Source of the DNA: Macropodus opercularis
Lineage: Eukaryota > Chordata > Actinopteri > Anabantiformes > Osphronemidae
DNA: 64,000 nt
Reading direction: 5' to 3'
Assembly (NCBI GenBank): GCA_030770545.1
Contig: CM061090.1
Span: 9,255,501-9,319,500, forward strand
Shown here: piece after piece, positions 48,787-61,184 of the stretch
Numbering within the stretch: position 1 is the stretch's first letter
Layout: every line of letters begins with the position of its first letter
Position numbers and translations under genes: made by a program
The notes under the pieces: model-generated
The model's database searches: none
Told to the model about the DNA's origin: nothing
What the model saw: the letters and a program-made list of their open reading frames with translations, nothing else

Positions 48787-50390
48787 AGATCCTAATGAAA
48801 TAGATAGAGTAATGTTGTGTGTACTTATGATTAATGAGATTATGGTAGGGAAGATTGAGAGGATAGATAGTACTATGCTTGTGTCATTCAAGTTGACTGA
48901 AAGGACATAAAGAAAAAAACACAAGCTACCACAGGACACATCCCACATAAAAGTACTTCAAAGGCTCATATTTAGTTCATGACTAAGTTCAGTGACAGTT
49001 TCTCCCAACAGATCTGCAGAATACAGAAGAAAAGATTTACAGTAATCTTCAGGAAGAATAGCAAATTGCAGCCATTTGGAAAAGGCTTCCTAGTGTGTTG
49101 CAATACGCCAGGGTGGAGACCAACAATACACCACAATCACTGTTCCCACATCTGTTGTCAGGGTTAATCAATGGCTATGCAGTGACAGCGAATAGACTGC
49201 TGATTCCATATGCCCGGCAAAGAATAGACAATCATTGGCTAATCAGAGCCTGATAGAAGCCACATAGGGTGGAGAACAGCTGCTGGGCTCAATGAGCCCA
49301 ACTGTAATCACATTATATATTATCGATCTGCGAGACTGAGGATTACGGGTTCTGCTATTTATACTGGGACCGACACCCGACAAGGTCACAACAGGAAAAT
49401 CCCGGTGCTGGAGCTGAAGCAGCATCATTTGAGAGTACTGACATCAATCCATAGTTTAATATGTCCATGATGTATAGAAATAAACAAACAGCTGCATTGA
49501 TTTATGTCTGGCATCACATGAAAAGACAGGTATTTTGTAAATTTCCTCTCACTCCACTCACACATTCAAGCACCCAGCATTGCTACAAACCCATGTGCAA
49601 AGTCGGGACATGCACAGCATACACACTCAAGTATTAGAGGTTGCGCTTGAGGCATTAGAAGTGTAGCAGCAAACTGTCCACACTGCACTGCAGAGATATT
49701 GATGTCTTAATACAATAAAAAGCAAAATAAACATTATTATCCTGATCGTTATAATTATCTTCAGCCCAGAGGCTCAAACTGAATTATTCATAGAGTGCTT
49801 AATTAAACGGGTAGACTAGGCTGTGTGTATCTGAATGCGCGAGTTTGTGCATATGCGTGTGTATGCGTCTCCGCTGGCCGATGTCTTTTGGACAGTAACA
49901 TTAAATGAGAGTAAACATTCAATCATTCTGCGGGGACTTGGAAAGAAAGACGATGATGCTGTGAAGTAAAGAGGGAGAAAAGGAGGAGGGGGCTGGATTT
50001 CACACGCATCCTCGTTTGCCCTTCACTGTCGAGGAAAAGCAAGACAGACAGCCGTTTAACATTTCAGAGCGAAAGAGCTGGTTCTTTAAAAGGCAATTCT
50101 TACATTTAACAGCTGGCACAGTAAGCAACCAGTCACTGCACGGCTCATAAACACACACACATACACAACTGTGTAACAAAGCTGAAAGCGACAGCTCTAA
50201 TGCAGTCAATAGCGAAGTCAAGGCCACAGTAGTTAAATGGCGACACAGTAGACAGTTATTACTTCTCACTCAGTGTGATTACTGTATCAACCACTGAATG
50301 AAAGCACTTCCTGTGGCCCTGTCATTGATATTACTCTATTAAAATGTAGATAGAATCACAGAGTCAATACACAGATGTGGCATGAACGCG
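48787..50390. other. No gene seen
   Basis: Ordinary AT-rich DNA; purine-rich 49930-49990. Nothing supported. Confidence 0.5.
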
Positions 50391-50412
50391 CACACACACA
50401 CACACACACACA
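50391..50412 (+). repeat. (CA)11 microsatellite
   Basis: Uninterrupted CA units. Confidence 0.95.
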
Positions 50413-50568
50413 ACCTCTCACACAACTGAGAAGTCCTACTCACTGTTTCCCTTCCCTCTCTCCGTCACACACTGAACGTTAATGTTGGTCCTCTGTTAGT
50501 GCCGACTGTGTTTGTCATCTTTTCTCAGATATTTTAGGTGAAGTTCCTACACACAGAACCCCCCCACA

Positions 50569-50570
<2 letters not shown>

Positions 50571-50609
<39 letters not shown>
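50571..50609 (+). repeat. (CA)19 microsatellite
   Basis: Uninterrupted CA units, middle member of a three-repeat cluster within 440 bases. Confidence 0.95.
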
Positions 50610-50612
<3 letters not shown>

Positions 50613-50784
50613 CCCACAAAGTGCTGATGTGCCAACAGGCGTAGACCTGGACGCTGTTGTAATGTAACAGCCCATTCACTTTATTATGCATTAGCACCAG
50701 GGCTGCTTTTTCATTACACCCTAATGGCATTTGGTAGGGTCCACTAATCAGCCTCGCGGGACTCCTGCTGGCTCCCCAAACCTT

Positions 50785-50825
50785 ACACACACACACACAC
50801 ACACAGACACACACAGACACACACA
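50785..50825 (+). repeat. Interrupted (AC)n microsatellite
   Basis: AC units with two ACAG interruptions (near 50806 and 50816). Confidence 0.9.
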
Positions 50826-51459
50826 TGCAGTCAGGATGTCAGAAAACCTGTGTGTATACTGCTGAGGCCACACTACATTTAAATAGCCAGTACAGTACAA
50901 ACTAGCCCGTTAGCAAAGAAAGGAAATGGGCACAGACCAAAAACTGGCACTAAAAGACCCAATAATACTGGAAGTAAAAGACAAAAAATAAACTTTAAGT
51001 GTAATAGGCTTTACAACACAATTGACGTTAGAGCGTTACCGGGCAAACACACGCTTAAACATCTCATGACGTTGTTTAGAGTCTCAGAGAAACACAACAA
51101 CAGCTCCAATGCAGTGAATGAATCAAAGTTATTACCTTGAAACGTGGGGTTTTAGCTCATGTCTCTGCACAACATGATCTCACTTCATTGCGTAGCTACT
51201 TTCTTTAGCTAATCTCTAGCTAATCGTATTTTTATTAGCTGCCATAGTAACGTGAACTGGATGCGTCAAACTCACGGATGATGGCCCACCTTCGTGACCT
51301 TTACCATCACCATTAACCAATCAACAAAGAGAGATTTTGATGGACGTGAACTGGGACGAATAAGGATATGGACGCTGAACTGACCTTAGAGTTGAAGTCA
51401 AATCCGTTGTGACAATATCAATATCAAGATAAACAATGTGGATGTTCAAACTGTTATGT
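50826..51459. other. No gene seen
   Basis: AT-rich mixed DNA without repeats I recognise. Confidence 0.5.
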
Positions 51460-51650
51460 CTCGCATATAGTATATTTAAAGATACAAATAAAAGTGACAC
51501 ACAATTTTGTAATATATCGAATATTTTATATATTTATTGATGTAGGCTAAATTATAGTTTTGTGACGTTTTACATACAATTCTTAATTTTTTATTTTATT
51601 TTAATTTTAATTTTTTATTAAGAAGATTTTTATTAAGATCAAGATGAGTA
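51460..51650. other. AT-rich block, matrix-attachment-like
   Basis: About 190 bases with very few G or C, containing ATATATC, TTTATATATTTATTG and repeated TTTTATTTTAATTTT. Such blocks can act as scaffold/matrix attachment regions or DNA-unwinding elements; nothing here proves it. Confidence 0.4.
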
Positions 51651-53114
51651 TTTAGATGATCTGAGGACATTTTGCTGCACATTCTATATCCCAAATCAGC
51701 CTGCACTTAACTCTGGCACAGCATGATGTTATTCTGTAGATGTTTAATGACGCCGTAGGTTTTACTCATGGGAAAGTACGTGCAGTACTTAAACACGTAC
51801 CCCAGCTGTTTACTTTGATGCTGTTCTACTGCACAACACTATTTACTTTGCAGATTAGTGGCGGACAGGAAAGAAATGACCAAATCATATCCCAGCACAC
51901 ACACGTGCTCCTCTTCTGAGAATTTAAAGGTAAAGGACATCTGGGTACAGTGTATGCAAAACACAAACACACACGAAAGAATATGTGGAGAGCTTACACT
52001 GGCAGAGTGAAGGAGCGCTGCCTCCACTGAGCAGTGAGTGATTAGGTTTAGAGTTTCAACCTTGGGGCAACGGTGGGCAGGAAACATAGGAGTGCATGTT
52101 TGTGCGTGTTTGCGTGTGTGTCCTTATGTGTGTGCATTTTGCCGCAGGCCAGAAGCGTTATTGTAACGGGGCTGGGTGTATTGTTTCAACCCTGAAGTGT
52201 TTCTGTACACAGCAATCTGTTGACCCCTACCTGAATGCTCTTAAAATTGTTTTCACCACCAAAGCTCTGCTGTGTTTTTCCTATAATCACCTGGAGAGAA
52301 ATGCTTCATTTTGAGGGCAATTTCACCCACAGAGACGGCCAAGGACGTTCCTTTATTACACTCTTATGCTCTGTTTGTTGTTGTTGTCATTAATTTTGTC
52401 TCTGTTACTAATGCCCATGTCGGCTGACAGCAACAGTAGTACTCTATAATGTATTAGCTCCACTGTCTCCTAACTTTACTTTACTATTTCTAACATTAAC
52501 TTTACTTCCAATTACTTCTTTCAGCTATTAAGTTTATTAACCATTTGCTATAATGTAGCGGTAAATAAACCAGCAGATAACAAACATTCAGTTGGCCTTA
52601 ATGAGGCAAAGCACAGTGTCTACTGTTTATTGCTCTAAGCCTCTTACTTACCTGGTGTGTAATATGGTTTACCTCTCCTTTCATTATTATATTGCTATGA
52701 TCATCACATGTTTAACCAACAAACATGGTTGACAATTAGTTTTTAATTTAAGTGAACTGAGGCAACGCCACCTGAGAAATCTACCCAAACATGCCCTTTC
52801 CTTTTATTAATCATATTGTGCTGTAGAGCTAATCTAATATGGGCTATGCTCACTGGAGGTAGGTGACCTTTGAGACAGGGTAATTTTTAAATCTGGGACG
52901 GCCTGAACGTCTAATGGTGTATGTATAGTCTAAGCAAGCGAGCACAGAAAGCTTCATTGGCTACTCAATGGTGGCTGTTTAATCGAAGCTCCCACCCCAC
53001 TCTTAATTCCTTGTGTCTTTTCTATTAGTATTGTTTTTCAAAGGGAAGAATCCTCTCAGTGTGTGGAGGAAAAGGTGGAGGTGGGAACCAGATGTACGCC
53101 CTGAGTGAGTGTAC
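51651..53114. other. No gene seen; perfect minus-strand donor at 52645-52653
   Basis: The minus strand carries CAG|GTAAGT (plus ACTTACCTG at 52645-52653), a full match to the U1 snRNA pairing region. The short open frame before it (MKGEVNHITHQ) is too small to judge. The rest is AT-rich. Confidence 0.4.
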
Positions 53115-53137
53115 GTGTGTGTGTGTGTGTGTGTGTG
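53115..53137 (+). repeat. (GT)11 microsatellite
   Basis: Uninterrupted GT units; a shorter CA run in complementary orientation follows at about 53225-53239. Confidence 0.95.
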
Positions 53138-54479
53138 GTTTGTGCATGAGGCCCTGTGGCTCAGAGAGGATAAGACAGTGGTGTTTGCTGCTGGCGCTAA
53201 AGGCTCATCATGGGCTGCCCCTCCTCACACACACACACAAATGCGATAGTATACACACAGAGAAACACACACTCCAGCTGGGATGGTACCCAGTGACAGG
53301 CGTTAAGACTCACAGATGCCCAGGTGGTGCAGGAAACCCTGGAGCTATGCCCAGACTGGCACAGGAGAGACGGCCTACACGCTTAAAAGACACGAGCGCA
53401 CACACATGTAGAAATGCACACTTGCACAGTTGCAACAGCTTACACACACATACACACTAAAGAGCACCCTTGCTCACTCCCCACCTTCTCGCAATTAACA
53501 CTGCTCCTATAGCTTGAGGCTCAGAGGAAATGAGGTTTTGGTTTTGTAACTGTGTGTGTGTGTGTATGTGAGACAGAGAATGAGACAAAGTTGTAAGAGG
53601 TAGAAGGATTAAGGAGGAGGTGGGTGGAAGGTTATGGTTGGCAGAGGAAATATAATGTGTGGCATGGAACTATGTACTCAGGCTACGGTAATGACTGTGC
53701 ACGCGTGTGTGCGTGAGCAGCCGGATATGTGCATACCCATGTGTGTGCATACGTTCGCCCACATTACGTTGTCCCCACCCGCTACTTCTCTAAGTATCAT
53801 GTTCAGAGGCTGCAGTTCATTCCTGACTGTCTGATTGTGTTGTTGTGCAGTCATGGCTAATTACCTTGATAGTCTGTTGACAGCGCTGAGACAATTAAAC
53901 AGCCAAATGGAAAACAGGAGGGGGAACTTGTCTAAAATGTCCTCTCTGAGAGTTGAACTAAAGAGTGATTCATCTCCAACATGTGTTTATAATAGGAAAT
54001 CGTTTACAGGCAAAAGGGATGGGGTTTGTTTAGCAAATCATGGGATGCCTGCTCCGGTGTTAGCTTCAGAGCCCAGCCGTTTCGTTTTTCTAGTAGTTGA
54101 GACGTTTTAATGTATGTATGCTACACAGTACATGTCAAGCTTGCAAAAGAGCAATATTTTCAGTGTAATCACGAACTCACGTTCAGTGCAGTGTTATTCA
54201 ATACATTATACCTTCCATATATATAATAAACGAATGGGTAGAGACAGAGCAGTACAGTGAAGCAATAAGCATTTGAGCAGGTTCAAGGGCCTTTGAGTAA
54301 TTGAAACATAGAAAACAAGCTGCTGAAAAATAAATAGTAATAATTATACAATGCCAAGTTGACTTTTACTCCTAAACATGGCTGAACTGGCACAGTGCCA
54401 GGGCCCTGCAACTCAACACACGGCCGAATCAGACCCTTTGTATGAAGTTCTTTTTTTTAAAGATACAGTGTTTAGTTAA
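53138..54479. other. No gene seen
   Basis: CA/GT-flavoured to 53760, then ordinary DNA. An open frame at 53853-54110 begins at TCATGGC and runs 85 codons, but has no recognisable domain, and its start lies in unremarkable sequence; not called. Confidence 0.4.
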
Positions 54480-54610
54480 AAAAAAGCAACTGTACACAGA
54501 GATAAAAATGACACATAAAACATAAAGAGATAAATATGACTATTAACAAAGGAACAGACACAAATTGACCACAGAGTTATAACAGACAGAGGGGAGACAG
54601 GTGTAAATGA
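54480..54610 (+). repeat. Possible degenerate A-rich minisatellite remnant
   Basis: Loose repetition of units like ACAGAGATAAAAATGACACA, CATAAAGAGATAAATATGAC and ACACAAATTGACCACAGAG resembles the fish tandem motif acaaagagacacaaaatgacc in an eroded state. Weak. Confidence 0.3.
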
Positions 54611-55595
54611 ACACAAAGGTAACATGACACACAGTGACAAATGTACCCTGGTCATCCTACATAGGAAGGGTGGGGGGCTCTTAACTGTCTGTGCCTAGGG
54701 GCTGATTCCCATCATCACTATGGGGTCCTACAGATCCCAGGATGCAATTCACTGTGTCATTTCTATTGAGTCTTCATTTGAAAACCACACCTCCGTTACA
54801 AACATATAATTTGTTCCTAGAGTTTGTTTTGCAGGCAGCTCTGTTACAAGTCTTCAACCCAAGCCAAGATTTGCTTAATGATGTCATCTGGGTTATTTGT
54901 ATAACTGTGAGAAGCTCCCGCTGGTAGAGGACCAGCTTAGATATACAGTATATAGGCCATGTCTGTCCCATAGGTGATAGCAGCATCTATTATGTACACA
55001 CACAACATACAGACTGAATTTGCATAAACATGATTAGGGAATTAACTGTGTTAGGGGTTGTTTGGAGGTGGGGGTAGGGCAGAGGAGATTTAAAAATGCA
55101 TCATGGGATTTCTAACAATAATGTCTGAGGCATTTTTCATTAGGTTAAATGCGTTTGATGTAAAGTGAGCAAAATAGGAGAGGAGATGAAACATGACAAA
55201 GGTTGTGAGTCGAATTTAAATCTACAACATCAAGCGTTAATTGTACCACATGTATCAGCTGAACCACTACTTCACCCTTGCGAGTAAACTAAATTGCAGA
55301 TTTGTACACAAAGGTTCTCTAAGACTGATGCCTGCGCCGCACAGCCTCCCAGTGTTGCACAACAACCAGATTGATTTTGCTCCAGCGTTTCAGAAGAATA
55401 CAATTCACAGTTTCAAAATGCATTTGAGCCTCTTAGAACTGTGATATGCAAAAGGTCTGAGTGACAGGAGCTCAGTCGACTCATGCGTCTAAGGCAGTGA
55501 AATAAACACGAGCGCAGGGCGGGCAGCAGTAGGGCGAGCTTGGCTCCAAAGTTGTCGCTGCAGACTGATTCCAGATTGGGTCTTCAGGGGTTGTG

Positions 55596-55613
55596 GGTGG
55601 TGGTGGTGGTGGT
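55596..55613 (+). repeat. (GGT)6 trinucleotide repeat
   Basis: Six uninterrupted GGT units, followed by a pyrimidine-rich tract at 55730-55930. Confidence 0.9.
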
Positions 55614-56147
55614 TGGCACAGTTGGCAGGGTTGTTCATACACTTAGGGCCAGGCCTGCGGGTGTGTGTGCGCGCATGTGTGCATGTCTGGCTCCTGGTGT
55701 GCGTTGGCAGGATGCATCCTGGCAGCACCCCCGTCTGACACCACTACAGTTGGTCCCCTCTGGACATCCTTTGCACCCCCTGCTCCCGCTCCACAACCTG
55801 CCATCCCTCCTCCTTTTCTCTTCCGGGGAGGAGGTGTGGGTGTGCTCTTCTCACTTCACAGCACCTCCTCTCTTTCTTACTTCTCCCTTCTTCCCCTATT
55901 GTCTGTCCATATCTCCACCTATCTCTAAACCTCATTCTCTATATTTAAACTCCACTGCAGATACTTTGTGACTAAGGATATCACTCTCCAGTCCCATGTG
56001 CGGTTATGACCAGCATGTAAATGAAAAATTAATTCACAGAAATATTACTGAACTATAAAATAATGAAACATAGCCTGCATAGAAAATAAAACTTTATTGC
56101 AGACTTTACAGGCTGTTTTCAGGCAGCTGTGGTCAGGGAGGAATTGC

Positions 56148-56180
56148 CATCATATTGGCAATGGATGCCAATATATGATG
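56148..56180. other. Short hairpin (13-bp stem)
   Basis: CATCATATTGGCA (56148-56160) and TGCCAATATATGATG (56166-56180) are inverted copies with a two-base bulge and a five-base loop. No known role. Confidence 0.7.
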
Positions 56181-56407
56181 TGTAATAAAAAGCAATAACT
56201 GCACGATGTAACTGCAGATCATATATCTGCTTAAGTATAAGCTGATTTGTGCAACAAAGCCATCCTCTACATCTTTGTTTGTGTTTGGGAGCGATGCCTG
56301 TGCACCAAAACGTTTCCATGCAGCTTCTATGAAACCAGATTGACTTTTGACTGGAACAGTTCATGTTCATGTTTTCACATCAAGAACAGCTCCATGTATC
56401 AAACGTC

Positions 56408-56423
56408 TTTTTTTTTTTTTTTT
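56408..56423 (+). repeat. Poly(T) run, 16 T
   Basis: Could be the minus-strand A tail of a retroposon, but no element body is recognised beside it. Confidence 0.9.
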
Positions 56424-56700
56424 ACTAATTTTTTGGTAGTGGAAGTATAAAAATCACCAAAAATGGAAATTGCCAGTGAGTTCCACCTCCCCCCCTTGGG
56501 CCTCTTGAGCCCCTGTCGTCTTTGTTTGCTCTGTGTTCCTGGTCTGCTCTACATTCAGGACAGTAGCCTGTAGTCAGCCGCATGAATGTTTTCTTTATTT
56601 ACCTTAGTAAAGACTGAGACAGCTCTGGTTTAAAGGAGAACACGGACACAACGTTCTGGATGGATCAGCCTGAGGCTAACAAGAAGGCATTTTGTTTCTG

Positions 56701-56702
<2 letters not shown>

Positions 56703-56767
<65 letters not shown>
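56703..56767 (+). repeat. (GT)32 microsatellite, longest of the window
   Basis: About 65 bases of perfect GT. A perfect repeat of this length is prone to slippage and Z-DNA formation and should be polymorphic. Confidence 0.97.
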
Positions 56768-56768
<1 letters not shown>

Positions 56769-59700
56769 TGCTATGAAACACACAGAGGAACAACAGAGAG
56801 GGGGCATAAACCCATTAAAACTTCTTTGGGCACCAAACAGCACATCTGTGCAAGGGTGAACTCAAAATCTACCGTGAAGACACATTCTTTCTTTGCTCTG
56901 TTCTGTCTAAGAACCTAAGTTGCTCCGGTCCTCCGCCTCCACAAAGCACTCACAGCCCCCTCCAAACACACACACATCCCACCTCCCCCCCTCAAGACAC
57001 CATCATCCCTAACCCAGTCCCCTCCCTCTGGGCTCTCTGTGGCAGATGGGCACTGTGTGTGACAGCAGGGTCATTGGGTCACATCCACATGGGGTAGGAG
57101 TCTCCTTTTGTGTGTGTAATTTGACCTTTTACATTCACACATGTAGTTGTGTATTGTGTATGTGTGTTTGTGCTACATATTGCTTCTTATTGTGCTTGTT
57201 TTTTTTTTTATTTGTCCGTGTGGGTTGTTTTCATATATTTATCAGAGTCACTATATCGGTGTTAGCTACAGTGTATGTATAGCCGTGGTTGTGAGAGTGT
57301 GTGTGTCTGTGCATGTACACGGTGACTGGGGAAATGGTTTGTAACCCCAGACTGGCTTGTAACCTTAAGCATCCCCTTTCAGCCCCGTCGCACACACAAG
57401 CTCCCGCACACACACATGCAGACACGCGCACTCTCCCGCTGCGCCCCCAGTCTCAGACATGATATGCGTGACTGTGTCTGTGTGGCACAGTCACGCATGT
57501 TTTCACGAGCGCCTGAGCATGTGTGTGTCTGAGAGAGCATGGAGGTGAAAGAGACACATGCTGCATGGATGGAGAATGTGTGTGTGTGTGTGTTGGAGAG
57601 CAAGATAGTGCCATTGTGTGTGAGACAGAAGCCTGAGGGCATGCTCATCAGCAGAGAGACGTCGATTTGCATAATGAAATTCCCTCTATCGCACCGCTGC
57701 AGAGGACAAAATAAAACAAGACCCTTAACAAACACTTTAAACACCTTGGTGAGTATAACAAAAGTACACACACACAGACACACACTCTGTTATCCTTTAG
57801 AACTTTGATTGTAGCTCAAGCCAAGTGAGAGGCTTCGGAAGGGTGTCACCACACCTACTGTATAAGGTAACCCAGGCACGTGAACTTGGAGGAACATTAA
57901 ACTTTTTGTGAGCAGCGTGTCTTGAAATAAAAAATAAAAGACCTCACTTTGACCCCTTCATTCAGTTGAAGCATTCAAATGCTTGAGCGTTGTGTGAACA
58001 CTCAATTCATGTCTGTTCAGCTGTGTGTGTGCGAGCTGGCGCGTTCGTGCTATCTGTCAGCCGAGATGATAAAGGCAACTGGAAAGCCTTCACATGTGCA
58101 CGCCTGCAAGACAGGAAATCTCCCATCACCACTGTTCTCTGCCTGCCTGCCCAAATGTAATGTGGTACACTCTTCAAGTGGAAGAAAAGGAAGAGCGAGG
58201 AGAGGGGAGGAGTGATGGAGGAGAGGGGAGTAACGGGCCGACAGAATGGAGGAGGTGAGGGCACGGAAAGAGGTTGAGCAGGAGAGCAAAAGGAGAAATC
58301 ACTTGTTTTGGACACGCATCATTTTTCCTCCAAAGGACACTGGCAGCTGGTGTGTGTAATTGTGAAGGCTGAAGAGGGAGGGGAGGAGAGGAGAGGGAGG
58401 TGAAAGAGAGGAGAGGAGAGAATGGGGGAGACGAGGATGTAATGGAAGCATCAGGGAGGAAAAGCATCCTTTAACCCTCTAAAGGGAGTAGAAGCGTATA
58501 TGTGTGTGCTAGTGTGTGGCGTGGCTGGGTGGGCCGTCCAGTCTATACAGAGACCACCTGTCTCATCAGAGGAAAAACAAAAACATAGATTGAGCATGTC
58601 AACTGACAAGGACAGAGGCAGCAGAGGATTTCGCTCCTGAAGCTCCTCCTCCCAGACAGCACAGCGCTGCCGGTCTGCTGAACGAACGTTATGTGTATCA
58701 GTGAAGTCAATCAGAAGGTTTGAACGCTGCGACGCAGGAACAGCAACAGCCAAACCAACATTAGCCCTAATCTCTCTGAGTGAGGCCACTTTGTGGAAGC
58801 AGCAGGGATGATGACAACTGAAACTGTAAAACCTGCACAGGAAACTGATTGTGTGATTGACTGCTCGTTAGTTTGTTACATTTTAGCATCATTCCCGGCA
58901 GTTTTGCCTGGTAATGAAAGACAATTTACAAATGTGAGGACATATCATGGTGGCTGTTAAACCCCCACATTCATGGAGAAATGCCTAAACGGGACTTCCT
59001 GGAACACAACAACCAGCAAGATCAGTGCCTGTAATTGCATTTTTCCTCTGAATGCCCACTTAGCCTTGGTTAACATGCAGTGTTTAGGATGAATTAATTT
59101 AATATTCTTCTTTTGCCAAAAACAAATTAAAAAATCATTTGAAACATTTGTTCTGATACAGTGAATCAGAAATAGTGTAGGTAATAGCAGTCAGAGGAGT
59201 CAGGATGAAGGCATGTGAGATGAAATAGTTGCTATTGTTGAGCTGTGATATGATTTTGAGGTATTTGTGGAAGCGATCAGGACTTTCTACTACACACAAT
59301 CATGACAGCAGAAGTGAAAACAGTTTTCTAACCATTCTCTCCAAAATGCTGTTTTGTGCTCACATTTTAAACCAGCAGATCTAATAAAAAAAGCTGTGTC
59401 AAGGATTTTACATTTGAAACCCCCCAAAATCGGAGACTTTGGATGAACAGATGTGCCGCGAGAGTGCAACTCTTGATAAAGTTACACACCCCGTTCTGCT
59501 CGGAACAGACTATCCAGTTCTCGCACTGTTTTGGCAGAAGTGTGACACTACAAATAAATAAAGTGCGAATTACACGCCTGCATGAGCCTTGTTTGCGATT
59601 TGCATGAGGAACACTGGTGGCATGACATGAACAAGCATGTGCTCACATTACTGTGTGCAAATGTATGTGCATATATGGCAGGTGCAGGTATGGCTCTGTA

Positions 59701-60212
59701 ATTATGTACAGTTAGTACTTAAGTGCCTGTGTAATGGGTTAATGTTGTGCATAATGTGACAGCACAGCAGCCTGCTAGTAGTGGGTAGTGTGCAGTTCTA
59801 CATCTTGCAGCAAGTGTAAGAAATAGGTGCGTTTAATATATAACAATAAATGGGTGTTGTCATCTATTGTGTGTTGGTAAACGTGCCATAAACGCCTGCG
59901 TATGACATCATGCTTGTGTTCACAGGATGCAGAGAACGTGTGACACTCCAGCGTGTCCTGTGAACTGCGTTTGGAGAGGCTTTATCGCAGTGGGTTTAAT
60001 GGTTTTTCACATCTCTCTTCCCCGTTTAGACAGACTGGAGTGTTTTTTGACCCCCCGTCCATCTCGTCCCATCAGCGCTGCCCCCGTCCCACAGATAAAG
60101 AGTCCACCCAGCAGCCAAACTTCTTAACCTGCACCACTTCACAACACTCTTCTCCTGCTATTACCAGCCACTTACTGCACCTCACACACCAGCTCCAAAA
60201 TCAATACTTTCA
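56768..60212. other. No gene seen; purine-rich 58180-58440
   Basis: Interrupted GT/CA patches at 57140-57310 and 57400-57600, and a purine-rich block at 58180-58440 with many GGAGAGG units. 58800-59900 is ordinary AT-rich DNA. No exon or transposon supported. Confidence 0.5.
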
Positions 60213-60239
60213 GTGTGTGTGTGTGTGTGTGTGTGTGTG
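60213..60239 (+). repeat. (GT)13 microsatellite
   Basis: Uninterrupted GT units, 45 bases before the poly(C) run. Confidence 0.95.
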
Positions 60240-60282
60240 GCATTGGTGGAGACTCACCATCTCCACAGTTTGCTTTCAAAGC

Positions 60283-60284
<2 letters not shown>

Positions 60285-60320
<36 letters not shown>
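60285..60320 (+). repeat. Poly(C) run, 36 C
   Basis: Thirty-six consecutive C, exceptionally long for a mononucleotide C run. The minus strand can form a G-quadruplex and the plus strand an i-motif. Open frames here give polyproline and are artefacts. Length may be affected by sequencing or assembly. Confidence 0.95.
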
Positions 60321-60699
60321 ACAACAATACACATTCAAAGTCTCCAATCAACTACCAACACCCCCGCTCTCTTCCGCCCCTGCAACTGTTCAAACGCTCA
60401 TGCACCCTCATGCCTCATCTTTGGAACAAAGCGCGACGAACACCTTTGTCTGCAGCCAGCTGCGCCGGCGTAGGGAGATGTGTGTCGCACAAACTCACAC
60501 AGATAAACTTAATGAGGACTTGGTGAATGTAAAGCCACAGTGATGTCATCGGTACAGTGAGGACAGGGCCCCCTTGGTATGCTGGCCACACACACAACAC
60601 ACACATATGCAAACACGCACTCATGTCCCAATACTGGGCCTTGTGTTCTGTTTCCTTTGGCAACGGAAGTTTAGCATTTAAGGCAGCTGCTAGACAAAA

Positions 60700-61080
60700 C
60701 AAATACCCTTCTGCACCCCCCGTCTCTCACTGCTTCTCTCCCATAAATCTCTCTGCCTCATCCTTATATCTCTCGATGCTTTTCTCTATCTCATCTCTCA
60801 TCTCATCATCTTCCCTTGTCCTCCGCACTTCTGTCATATAGTCCCATTCTCCGTATTCCTCTCCGCTCTTTCTTATGCCCTCATACTGCCCAGTTTGCAC
60901 TCCAACACGGCTCAGTGCCTCTCTGGACACACACCATTCTCCATGCTCATTGTTCCCCTTGACAGCTTTTGTAGTCGAGAGAAAAAGCAACCTCTCCCCT
61001 CCATCCTCCCTTCTCCCTCCATCTCCCAAATTCACTCCCACCCTCCTCTACTCTGCTCCCAAGCCTGCCTTAACCCCTCT
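60700..61080 (+). repeat. Pyrimidine-rich low-complexity region
   Basis: C/T-dominated plus strand with short neutral gaps. Open frames on both strands are composition artefacts. Confidence 0.55.
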
Positions 61081-61116
61081 TCTTCCCGTTACCGTCGGCC
61101 CTCGCCACCACTGGTC

Positions 61117-61138
61117 CACACACACACACACACACACA
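61117..61138 (+). repeat. (CA)11 microsatellite
   Basis: Uninterrupted CA units. Confidence 0.95.
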
Positions 61139-61184
61139 TTCCACAAGCTTAAAGGTCAAAGGGTGCAGCTGCCTCAATAAAGAG

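Noticed and set aside
48325..50825. Repeated units suggestive of an array (CRISPR-like)
   Set aside because: Plain dinucleotide microsatellites, with no conserved repeat-spacer alternation; the DNA is eukaryotic.
53853..54110. Open frame MANYLDSLLTALRQLNSQ...
   Set aside because: No domain recognised, no conserved context, ends without splice signals; too weak to call.
59953..60543. Open frame of 196 codons with Val/Cys and polyproline tracts
   Set aside because: Val/Cys come from (GT)13 and the prolines from the 36-C run; a repeat artefact.
60727..61180. Open frames on both strands
   Set aside because: Pyrimidine-rich DNA lacks stop codons by composition; residues are low-complexity.
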